From Heliocybe sulcata (lineage: Eukaryota; Basidiomycota; Agaricomycetes; Gloeophyllales; Gloeophyllaceae): 64,000 bases of DNA. Below, piece by piece: positions 24,901 through 35,184 of this stretch. Below the pieces are notes generated by a model. It had not been told where the DNA came from. It saw nothing but the letters and a program-made list of their open reading frames with translations, and made no database searches. The DNA is taken from positions 110,330 through 174,329 of the forward strand of contig ML213508.1 in the NCBI GenBank assembly GCA_004369045.1, written 5' to 3'. Position 1 is the first letter of the stretch, and each line of letters starts with the position of its first letter. The translations under genes and the position numbers were made by a program.

Positions 24901-26100
24901 AGAGTAAGAGTGAAGTGAGAGCAAGCTGGGCAGATCGATCGGCCGGTCTGGGAGGGACACAGGGCTTTCGATGGCGTTTCATGCAAATGGTGGCATGGAA
25001 CAAGGGCGGCCTGGAGTAGCACGGTAGGTCTATCACGCGGAAATGACGCCGTGATGTCGACTTGGAAGACATACGCAATGCCCGTCGTGTATGTTTCAGC
25101 CATGCAATTTTCGCCGGGTGTCTACTGACCAAGTAAAATTTTGCAAGCACCTGAGCTTATCATCGCCGCTCCGAAGGCAGTGGTGCACCAGCGCCAGCGG
25201 TTGCTCGCTGCAGAACAAGGACAAGGAGCTGAGTCGTATCTACTGGAGTCGCAGGTGAGAACGTGCCGACTCAGCTGGATCACATGCGAATCCAAGTAAC
25301 CAAGTGCGGGTCTCTGGGCTGCAGGACTATTTGCGGGTCCGATAAGGTTAATCGGACAGGTCCCCGAGCGCCAAAGGCCACGCACTGTTGAAGTGGACGG
25401 GACCAGATCATAGTTTGATAATCGCGTACCGAGAAGACTCCGGTCTTGAAGCTACGGGAATAGACACATGAGAAAGGCGTTGCAAGGGCTGGGGGCGTTG
25501 TGAATATCCTGCTTGTTGGGTCAGCGGGATGCTGGAAATGTTAATTCACGGCGTGTTTTCATGACGACATACCTGCACAGTATGGAATTAATACCAGTCG
25601 CGCAATCAATGCTATCCATCGTTCCATTGCACGGCGGGATTAATGCTCATAGATGGATGAAAGACAGTCACCGGCGCCTCAGACAAAGTCGCGATGGCGA
25701 CTCTGGTAGTGGTCGCGGAAGCACCCAAATGCTGATGGAAGGCAAGAACCGTCATAGGTATTAAGGACATGCTAAGATCGGAATACAACGCTTGAAAGGA
25801 GTCGCCCAATCGAGTATAACGTCGTGCCAACGTCTCCCCAGCCTCGGGATCTCAATCTAATCACGAAGTCGCCCGAGAAACACTAGTCTGGGCCGCGTCT
25901 ACGCTTCTGGGGCATCGGAAAAGGCAGGTGTTGTGGCAAGGAAGCAGGCGCAGGCGGGTGTCCTCAACAATCTCCTTTTCGGGATTCTAACGACGCTCCC
26001 GAAAAGGAAAGAGGGAGGTGATAGCAAAGGCGCCATGTGGCTGAACCTGTACCGCCAACACCTTCGCGCTCGTCCCTAGTGTCTTGTTCTGAAAATGGCG
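21967..26100. other. Gene-poor region between permease 1 and the Clp1-like gene
   Basis: Over 4 kb without a supported gene. Many short ORFs overlap on both strands with no family pattern. A degenerate motif of about 22 bp (ACGTTGTGGGTCC followed by AG and GT) recurs near 24361, 24522 and 24762. The part beside 21967 must hold the permease promoter. The rest may be decayed repeats. Confidence 0.4.
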
Positions 26101-26103
26101 GCG

Positions 26104-26325
26104 AGCCTTGTATATATACTGCCCGCCTTGTCCTGCCTGACTACCCAACAACCCGACGCCGCCTGTTATCGACTAACAGACGCCCTTCCTCGAGTCATCC
26201 ATCGACCTTCACAGCGTCTGCTGCTCGCATAGAAATCCGGATCCGCAAAAGCTATACACTCTATTAGTCCATCTAATCATCCACAACAAACCTATAATCA
26301 CCTCTACTTGGTTATAATCACTACA
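26104..26325 (+). promoter_or_regulatory. TATA region and 5' leader of the Clp1-like gene
   Basis: TATATATA at about 26110 sits roughly 215 bp before the ATG at 26326, with a pyrimidine-rich leader after it. Consistent with a TATA-driven promoter and a leader of about 180 nt. Confidence 0.45.
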
Positions 26326-27229
26326 ATGTTCCAAGTCGCATCGCGCCCACAAGCCCACCCCTTCCCCTCCATGGGCTCTCTCGCAGACGAGCTCCCCGTC
26401 TACTCCTCCCCATCCGCTCTCGTCCACCTCCCCCGCACCCTCCAAAAACCCTCCTACAAGGAGGTCAACAAAGACGTGCTCGCGAGCATCGAGCCAGGAC
26501 TCAGAGACGTGCCCGTAGAGTACGTGAAGCGCGGTATCGCCCAGCAGGCACAAGAGTGAGTCGCATTCCCTCCTTAACATCTACGAAGCTAACATCACCC
26601 CCCAATCCAGGATGCTCGCGGCCATCTCCGCCGTCGGCGCCTCCGTGCCCAAATCCGTTCCCCGCGCCAGCATCCCCTCCGCCGTCCCCGCGACCATCTC
26701 CCCCTCCGCAGCCCACGTCTGCCCCACGCACATCCTCGCCATCGCCTCCTCCTCCCAAGCCGGCGCGAGCCCCTCCATCGCCCTCATCCCGACGCACCAG
26801 ATCGTCCTGGCCGCCCACTGCGCGAACATCCCCTCCTTCCCCAAACCCTCCCCCGCCTCCGACTCGGGCCGCGTCACCATCCCCATCGTGCCCCTCACCG
26901 TGCCCTCCGCGTCGACCTTCCCGCTCCTCCACGCCTACCTCTACACCAAGCGCCTCGACGCACTACTCACCAACCTCCTCCCCATCCCGCTCCAGCTCCT
27001 CCCGAGCGCGACACCCACCCCCGACGAGCTCAAGCGCGCGTCGCACCACCTCGCGTCCACCGCCATGTTCTCCGCGGACCATTTGACGCGCTACGTCTCG
27101 CTCGTGCACTCGCTGTGGAAGAACATCGTCGCGCTCGGCGTGTTCGAGAAGGAGCTCTGGCAGGCGCTCGACCTCGCTTGGGAAGTTGTTGTCGGTGCTG
27201 TGCACATTGCCAATGGCGCGAGACAGTGA
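26326..27229 (+). CDS. clp1-like: Clp1-like (clampless-1) developmental protein
   Basis: Two exons, 26326-26555 and 26611-27229, joined by a GT-AG intron in phase, giving 282 residues. Landmarks of the basidiomycete Clp1 family are YVKRGIAQQAQE, PTHILAIAS, LIPTHQIVLAAHCANIPSFP, VPIVPLTVPS and the FPLLHAYLYTKR segment. In Coprinopsis cinerea, Clp1 is needed for clamp-connection formation downstream of the A mating-type homeodomain complex, and Ustilago Clp1 controls proliferation after mating. Clp1 has no known enzymatic motif. The coding region is very C-rich, especially at third positions, unlike the FunK1 genes around it. The alternative in-frame start 18 bp upstream is not ATG, so I take 26326. 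Whether this is the orthologous clp1 or a paralog cannot be told here. Confidence 0.8.
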
Positions 27230-28934
27230 ACGTACCTGACTAACATGACTGAGGCCCGGGCATCGCTGGTCGGCCTACGTCTCGCCACGCCATCTTGTTG
27301 AACCGCTCGCCACGCCATCTTGATTACCCTCTAGACCCCTTCCCCTTCTTCTTCGACCTCAAAACGCTGGAACTGGAAAACTCTCTCCGCCTCCGCCTAC
27401 TTGTACATCTGTTTATTCACCGACCGAGCTCCCCGGACTGTACTACCTTATCATCAAATTGTTGTACGCTTCCTAGTCTGTACGCCTTGTACTGTTTTCT
27501 CGTCTCTCCGCCTTTCTACATTCACAACAAAGTCCTATACCCTCCACTCGCCTCATCGCATCTGTAGCAATGTACCTTTTTCTTCGTGGCTATCATTGGA
27601 CCTGTACTTTAGTACGCGTCGTCGGTGTTTAATGGAGGTTGAAGTACAAATTCACAATTAAATGTTCGCTATTTGGATTAGAAAACGAGTGATCACTCAG
27701 CTGGCAAGCCTCGACTAGATATGTGGCCTTCAACGTTCAACGTTCAACAAAGGATAGCAGAGCTGACGCCCCCTCACGACCGCACAAAGCCGACACCAGT
27801 TTCAGTATTTGGGCGCTAGCACCAGTCGCAGACTGAAAGTGTTAAACGCCACGGACCGACGTCGTCCCCATTCCGAACACTTCCATATCCGCGACGCCAG
27901 TCGAACAGACGCGAACATGGGCAGCACGCACCTCATTCTCTGGGCCGTGTTAGCCTACTAGTCCGTGGATACAAACGGGATTTGTAGGCACCTATGGAGT
28001 ATGGAACAATACGGTCCATTATTGCTATGCATAGCAAGATCCTCTTGCCAAGTACGCGGGTAACCGAGGGACGTACGTGATTGACAGGCATCCATGGTAC
28101 GCAATGCCGCCATCATAACATGCTCTCCCCATAAAGAGATGTTCCTCGTATGAGTATTAAACGCATGAAGGGTGTTTGTCTGGAGGATGCCCGGCTCCTA
28201 CGACGATCGATAAGGGAGAGGGAACACACCTCCGCCGGGTTGAGCAGTATCCATACGGTTGGCAGGAATAACGGCGACGGCAGAGTCGTTTGAAGGAAGG
28301 TGCGAGATACATCCAACATCTTCCTGCAGACGACGCTCCCATTGTCGTATGGAGGCGGGCTGCGGGCTGCGGGGCATCGACCACTCGAGAGAGGAGGGGG
28401 GAGAACGGGAGACAAGGGGTATCATGCTGCAGTTCGCGGGACTTTATAGAAGTAGAGCGAAGACGTCAGTGAGGATTTTTTGACATGACTTGGTCTACAA
28501 AGGAAGCACGCACGATGTTGCGGCTCGGACATTTCCATCTTTCAGAGAACAATTAATAATTTCGCGTCTATTGGCAGCCCCGGTCCCGAGGAACTTAGCA
28601 TCCCCGTTAAAGGCCGGGAGAGAGAACAGGAGAACGCGACAAAACTGCAGCCGTTCCCCCGTGAAGGCGAGCAACGCCGCCGACGCGAACTCTGGACACG
28701 AACAACGCAGACCTGCTCGTCGCGGTCAGAGCAGACGAGGTTAAGGTTGTTTGTTGACCCGGGTCCAGTACCGCGCATCAACTTCTCCGGGAGACATGGA
28801 TGATGGCGTTAGCCGATTTTAGATTCTCTCTAACGTTATTATCATGAGGTCTCCCATACCAAGGCCATCCTTTGACCTCTTCAAGTTGGACTACAGCTGT
28901 CACCTCGAGCTCTCGCTGGCTGGTCTACGACAAC
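27230..28934. other. Intergenic between Clp1-like and permease 2
   Basis: About 1.7 kb. The first 430 bp are pyrimidine-rich and likely 3' UTR of the Clp1-like gene. The last 80 bp resemble the leader of permease 1 (AGCTGTC...CTGGCTGGTCTACGACA). Nothing else identified. Confidence 0.45.
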
Positions 28935-31022
28935 ATGGCTGAGAAGTACGTGCAGGCCGACATCGAGAGCGTGCAGAAGAGCGCAATGTCCCCCGTACCC
29001 GCCGAGGCGCCAGTTGCAGAGTCGGACAAGCGCCTGCATGAACTCGGGTACAAGACAGAGTTTCGGCGAGAGATGTCGCTGTTTGGCGTTCTGGGGATAT
29101 CGTTCTGCGCCATTGGAATATTGACAGGCATGAGCAGCGCGTTCCAGACGGGGCTGTTCTCGGGAGGACCGCTGGGACTGTTCTGGGGATGGAATGTGAG
29201 TCGCGAGACACTATGCCTGCTTGTAAGGAGCTAATGGTCGAAGTAGATATGCAGTCTATTCATGCTGCTTATCGCCCTGTGTCTCGCTGAGATTTGCAGT
29301 GCATAGTGCGTCGTCTTGACTGCTCATCCCTTGTCGTTGGGGTTAACTACCAAACGTAGTCCTACCATGGGAGGACTATACTTCTGGGTTTGCAAGATGA
29401 AACCAGATATTCCTGCTCTAGGATGTAAGTAATGAACGATATAACAACAGTGCCATTCGATCTCATTATAATCGTCCTTCTGCAGACTGCACTGGCTGGG
29501 TTTACTCGATAGCCATGGTCTTTACCGGAACATCTGGCAACCTGAGGTACATCCGCCTCTCCAAAAAATCCGTAAACCAGATACTCATCCCACTGCAAGT
29601 GTCGCGCTCTTCCTCGCCTCTCTCGCCGAAGTCGGTCAAGGGCGCACTCTCACGCGAGTCGAAATTGCCGCCATTGCCTGGGGCGTGAATATTCTTTCAG
29701 GTATCATAAACACTGTCGGCACAAAAGCCATTGGCAGGATGAGTACGTTCAATGTCTGGTGGACACTTGGCGGTACGTTCGTCCTCGTTATCACACTGCT
29801 CGTGAAAGCTCCCGTCAAGGTGCGTCTCGTCCTCCTCGTGCGTCGATACATTCGGAACTCCGCGTATATATAGAACTCTGCAGCATTCGTCTTCACGGAC
29901 TACGAAAAGTGCGTCTCCAGACACTTCTCCCTGCTCGTCATTTCGTCTTATAGGATGCAGCTTCACAGGCTGGTCCAACCGCGGCTTTGTCGTCCTCCTC
30001 GGTTTCTTACAAGCCGTCTACACCCTCGAAGGCTGCGAAACCGCCGCCCAAGTCGCCGAAGAAGCCAACCGCGCAGAGCTGCTCGCCCCGCTCGCCGTCG
30101 TCTTCTCCATCCTCGGCTCCTGGCTCATCGGCCTCGCGTACATGCTCGCCCTCCTCTTCTCCGTCCAAAGCATCTCCTCTGTCCAGGCCACGTCCTATGC
30201 TATCCCGATAGCCCAGCTGTATTATGACGCAGTGGGTAGGAAGCTCACGATCATGTGTTTGGTGGTGATTTGTGCGGCGCAGTTTATGGCGGCGGTGACG
30301 GCGTTTACGGCGAGCTCGCGGTTGTTTTATGCGCTTGCGAGGGACAATGCGATGCCTGCGCGAGGGTGGTTCATGGCGCTGAATCGGAACCAGGCACCGT
30401 ATGTCGGCGTGTGGGTGTCGGTCCTCGTCGGCTGCATCATCTCGTGTGCCTACATCGGGTCTGTCGTTGCTGTGAGTCACGATTTTGTCGACCTCAGAAT
30501 GATCATGCTTCGTACTGATGATGTCCTATGATTGATAGTTTAGCGCCATCTTGTCATCTGCGGCTGTCGCAGTCATGCTCAGCTACCTGCAGCCCATATT
30601 GATCCGCTGCCTCTGGCCGGACTCGTATGTTCATATATGGTACTCTCAAAAGCTCAATGTACGATTTCAGCATATTGTAGGTTACCCGAACGTGGACCCT
30701 TCTCCCTGGGTCGATACTCGTGGCCCATCAACATCGCTAGTGCTTTGGTCGGTATCTCCTCGCCCTGACGCCCTAGACTATAATCACTGAGCGCTGCTGC
30801 CGTTTCTCATAGTTCTCCATCTTTATCTGCGTTCTCTTCATTCTTCCAACCGCGTACCCAGTGACGTCACTCAACATGAACTATGCGGTGCTGGCTATCG
30901 GAGCAGTGATACTCCTCGTCGGGTTCACATGGATCACATTCGGGAGGAGGAAGTTCAAAGGGCCTGTGAGAACGGTAGAGGAGGAGGAAGAAGACGTGGA
31001 TAAGGCCACTACAGCGCTGTAG
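28935..31022 (+). CDS. APC-superfamily amino-acid permease (GABA/choline permease-like), copy 2
   Basis: Ten exons: 28935-29195, 29247-29305, 29360-29424, 29486-29546, 29600-29819, 29874-29908, 29961-30471, 30539-30624, 30681-30747 and 30813-31022, giving 524 residues with all junctions in phase. Every exon from 2 to 10 has exactly the length of its counterpart in copy 1. The protein is nearly identical in its membrane core (LHELGYK, GLFSGGPLGLFWGWN, GWFMALNRNQAPYVG, LPTAYPVTSLNMNYAVLAI). It differs mostly in the N-terminal 30 residues and the acidic C-terminal tail (EEEEEDVDKATTAL). The role is inferred as for copy 1: transport of an amino acid or related amine. The two copies are in opposite orientation with the Clp1-like gene between them. 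Confidence 0.88.
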
Positions 31023-31419
31023 AGGTGTGAGACCTGAGGTGGTCGCAGCAGGCTGGACATTATACTGTCTGCTTGTCTGTGAGGGTGGCACTCATTCTTA
31101 CGATGGACATGGCAGGTTGAGTGTGCTTCGAGGATTGCTTCCTGACCTGCACCTCATTCGGTTAGGGCTGAGAGGTACTAATCTGAAACTGAGCCTCTTC
31201 TCACGTTACTGAAACAATGACGTCGGAACGTCAAAGGAGCTTGCAGGTTTGCAAACTTGCGCGCACTGTTGTCAATCCTGTACGTGGTGATAAATGTATC
31301 CTATATTTATGGATGCATATACGGGATGCAGGCTGTACCTTACAGAGATAGCTGTAGCTGATGAGCTATTCGCAATGTGCGTGAAAACTCACCTCGTCGT
31401 CCAGGTGATAGCGGGCCGT

Positions 31420-31560
31420 GCCTCGAGTCTTCCGCGCGTATTGATCTGTGCGGCGCAGTTCTGGGAGCAGGCATGGCCTTGGCGTTCGCGCGGCCTTTAT
31501 GCATTTTGCCGCGATAACTGCTCCTCGCTGCTTAGTGTGCCATATGCGGAGGCTCGTCGG
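31420..31560 (+). pseudogene. Second relic of permease exon 7
   Basis: ATTGATCTGTGCGGCGCAGTTC and the following GCGCGGCCTTTATGCATTTTGCC-like run align by eye with part of permease exon 7 (protein LICAAQF then YAFCRDN against VICAAQF then YALARDN). It lies between the 3' end of permease 2 and the promoter of FunK1 copy C, the mirror of the relic beside copy B. Confidence 0.55.
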
Positions 31561-31604
31561 AGAGGTGGACCCACTCATACTTACTTGCGGTATACACATT
31601 CTCC

Positions 31605-31882
31605 ATAGGGATACTGTGTAAGACGCTGCATAACTTTCCACGGACGTTTATTCAGACTCCGACATCGAGCATAACACGTGACACCAGACCGTGAATCGCG
31701 ACTCCCACGCTTCCTGGCCTTTGCCACAACCACACCGCCGTCAGCCTCGTGCAAACCAACCGCTGTGATAAGATACACGTGGAGACAATGACTATTTTAT
31801 ATCGGAGCTCGAACCTGTGTCGTGCCACCGACTTAAGTACCGTGGGTCGAGCTGCTTTCTCCTTGTCTTCACTTCCACTGAC
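31605..31882 (+). promoter_or_regulatory. Conserved FunK1 promoter, copy C
   Basis: It has the same block order as copy B: ACACGTGACACCAGACCG, GCGACTCCCACGCTTC, TTTGCCACAACCACACCGCC, a second ACACGTGG, TTTTATATCGGAG and CGTGCCACCGACTTAAGTAC. It is the closest match to the copy B promoter. Confidence 0.7.
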
Positions 31883-34508
31883 ATGAAGTCCCCGTCTCTT
31901 TCTCCTTCTGAAATCGCGACATCTCCGCCGCCGGAAACGCCCCGTGAACCTTCTGTCCTGTCTGACTATGACGGCACATTGACGTCACTCGACGTGCCCT
32001 CACGCACATCGACGCCCGCCTCCGCCTCTTCTGCTCCCGACTGGCCTGCTGTGGATCGTCCGGCCACGCCTGTGGGCAACAAAACTGAACCGCGCGACTG
32101 GATCACGCCGCACGCAAAACCGTCTGATCGTCCATCCATTTCACGCCAACATGGGTCACAGGCGAGCAACACGGAGACCTTGCGCAAAGAAGTTGGTGAA
32201 GAGATGACAAGACAGTTAGTGGCTACGGTTGCGGTATCTGATTTTTTTGGATACGCTTTCCCCAAGCAACGTCACGATGCTGCTGTATCCAACGCGTATC
32301 AGAACGCGTCTGACCAGGCGAAAGCGAAGGTTGCGACCCTATTGAACCGGGTCCCTACAGGAGAGGGCAGGGAGAAGCATATGTATGAACCACTGGTACG
32401 TGATCTACATTTCTGATGTGTAGTCATTTTTGATCTGTATATTGTATAGATTAACGCCATCAACGCCATCTGTGATGTTCTATGGCCTACTGAGACGCCC
32501 ATCGTTGTCCAAGATTCTCATAGTTCTCACAAAGGCAGCCCAGATCTCTCATTCTTCTCCAAGAACGACTCAAATATAACGGACAAGTGGCACTGCGGCC
32601 TGGGCTTCGTGGAGGTCAAAGCTGTCGACAAAGAGGACCCATTTCACGCCGACGAGCGGGACCCTACAAAACCTTTATCCATGAAGCTGAGTCAGCTCAA
32701 CACATGGAACCAAATCCAAGACTACGCGACTCGAGCATTTCGAAGTCGTGCGCGCTGTTCGCTGGTTGCTATTGGCGTATTCGGGAACTATGCTCGGTTG
32801 TTCCGCTGGGACCACTCTCTTGCGATGGTGTCCAGAGGATTCGAGTACAAGAAGAACTCCGAGCTGCTCTGGCAGTTTATTGCTTACTTTGGCGCACCCG
32901 GCTACCACGGTGCTGGCTTGGACCCGACTGTCGGTGATTATGTCGAGCTCGGGCGGTTGGCAGTCCCTGGCCTGGAACAGAAGTATGTGCGGGCAAGGGA
33001 CAAGAATCTGCTGAGTCCAACTGTCTCCGTAATGGGCGACGACGATCTGCGGAAGCAAAGTAGCGTCATCACCATGCCGTCCTCCTCCACCGATGACGAA
33101 GAGAAGTACATAACCATTGGTCCCCCCCTCTTCTCGTCCAACGCTGTGCTAGGACGAGGTACGCGTACTTGGCTCGCCGTTCCTGTGCCCGGTACTGTTG
33201 ATCATCCGGAGAGAAGCAACGACGACCACTTTGTGATTATCAAGGACTCGTGGAGAGATGTATCCCGCGCATGCGAAGGCGACATCTACAAGGAGATTTA
33301 CGGCGACGCAGGTCATGCCTACGGCATAGCGAGGATACGCTCTGATACCGACCTCTACGATCCCGATCGCGACGATAGTGACGGATCAAATGACGTGCAC
33401 CATACAATCGCCGAGTGGGTGTCTGAGTTTCTAGGGCGCAGGTTTCGTCGCCGCATTCATCACCGAACGATTATGGACTCGGTCGGCATCGATCTCGGTC
33501 GCTTCAAGAGTACTCGAGATTTACTGGAAGGAATTCGCGATGCAGTCAAAGGTCTGGGATTTAGCTATGTCTGCAGTAATAGTCCTGATTGCGTGTTCGT
33601 GCACAGGCCACAGACATATGTCTGACAAGGGCATACTTCACAGAGATATCAGCGCCTACAACGTGATGTTAAGCGCCTACCCCGAGAAGGAGAACGGCGC
33701 AAAGGGGTTCTTAATTGACATGGACTACGCCACCGTGCTGGGTAGTAAGGGCAGCGACGACGATTTGCTTGAGATTACGGTATGCAGACCCTCATCACTT
33801 TCAGAACCATGGCTGACCTCCGTCGTCTAGGGAACGACGGCGTTCCTGTCCATAGCACGCATCGAAGACGACGAAGAGGTTGAGCCTCACAGGAAGTGGA
33901 ATGATCTCGAATCATTCTTTTGGGTCACGGCCTACATCGTCGTTCGTCATGCGCAGACGACGTACACGGTTGAGAAGATTGTAGACCTTTTTGATCGTGG
34001 CGACGCTGCGAGACGGAAAGAGTTTATCATAACCAAAGTCCATCGTATCAAGTTCCCTCCCCACCCTCCGCTGATGCGATGCCTTCGAAACCTCGCTTAC
34101 CTCGTCGCGTCCCACTACAGGGGAGAATTCTACCACCCGGACCATTTGGACACCCTCGCTAAGGATCCTAACATGTTCCTGTTGAACGATCACCAGGCGT
34201 TCCTCGACGTTATAGACAAGGAGCTGAAAGCTGATGACTGGCCGGATCCCGACATTGAGGCCGCGCCCTTCGTCATGGCCGAACCAGATAGTCGCAAGGC
34301 GCTGATGAGCATGATGCAGGAGAGTGTCGAGAGCACGAGGAGGAGCCAGAGTCAGAGCAAGCGAAAGCGAGACGCTGAAACCGAGGCTTCAGAGGATGCC
34401 GAAGAAGAGAATGCGACGAAGCGCGCTCGCCAGGAGGCATCAAAGACGAATGATTTCTCCACCCTTCCAGCAGACTTTGCTGGCGGGCATTACATGCGCA
34501 ACGCTTGA
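31883..34508 (+). CDS. FunK1 protein kinase with PD-(D/E)XK-like N-terminal half, copy C
   Basis: Four exons, 31883-32395, 32450-33551, 33607-33779 and 33831-34508, giving 821 residues. Exons 1 and 3 have the same lengths as in copy B. It keeps SPDLSFF, GFVEVK and QIQDY in the nuclease-like region, the LFRWDHS segment, LGRGTRTWLA and VIIK in the kinase N-lobe, ILHRDISAYNVM, GFLIDMDYA, and the DLESFFWVTAYIVVRH C-lobe. The tail has KRKRDAE then TKRARQE as a bipartite nuclear signal. The N-terminal 110 residues are Ser/Thr/Pro-rich and diverged from B. All motifs are intact. Its 3' end faces copy D. Confidence 0.9.
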
Positions 34509-34515
34509 GACACTG

Positions 34516-34562
34516 CTCTCTGAGTGTCAGTGAGCATTTGGGCAACGAGAGCACTCAGAGAG
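34516..34562. repeat. 11-bp inverted repeat after copy C
   Basis: CTCTCTGAGTG at 34516-34526 is the exact reverse complement of CACTCAGAGAG at 34552-34562, with a 25-nt loop, just after the stop codon of copy C. It may fold in the 3' UTR. Function unknown. Confidence 0.5.
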
Positions 34563-34819
34563 ACAACTTGAAGTCTATGACTCACGTTGCGGATAACCTT
34601 GCTGCAGCACTGATATTCCAGTCAGATAGTCTGTATTAGTCTCCGTCCGATGCACCGATGCATACAAATATAGAGTGCACTTATCACCACACACAACTCA
34701 GAATCAGGCGCCAGACCGTTCGGACCACTGCATCTCTACCACCACCGTGAGAATCACAAATTGTTACCACTGCTCGAATGTCATGATGCATGTCTCGTAC
34801 TTACTTGCAATTGTGAGAT

Positions 34820-34940
34820 GCACGTCCTTTATTCAGGCTGGGATTGACGCTAGCTTCCTGGCGTTTGCCACAACCACGCAGCCCTCGTCCTCGTGCAAAC
34901 CTCGTGCAGACCGGCGGCATTAATCAGATACACATCCTAT
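34820..34940 (+). promoter_or_regulatory. Orphan FunK1 promoter relic
   Basis: TTTGCCACAACCACGCAGCC, CCTCGTGCAAACC and AGATACACATC occur in the order of the FunK1 promoters (compare TTTGCCACAACCACACCGCC, CCTCGTGCAAACC and AGATACACGTG of copy C). No FunK1 coding region follows on the plus strand. It lies between the convergent 3' ends of copies C and D, so a further copy probably once stood here. Confidence 0.55.
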
Positions 34941-35184
34941 CTAGAAAGCGTACACCACGGGACATAAGACCCGGTAGAATGACTCCAGGCCGTTCCGAGG
35001 TTGGTGTGGTTCTCCAGTTTGACGTCCACACCGGTGTACGTCTACAAACGGCTGCATAGAGCGGAATGAGACGACTACCTTGGGACGTATATAGCATTCG
35101 AACGAGAAGCAGTCTTTTCAAGCTGACCGGTGAATCTTTGCGTTCGTGGATTCGCACTTTAAACGCTCCTAGATTCACCCTGCC

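Noticed and set aside
26501-26932. Gly/Asp-rich minus-strand ORF
   Set aside because: It is an antisense artefact of the C-rich Clp1-like coding sequence.
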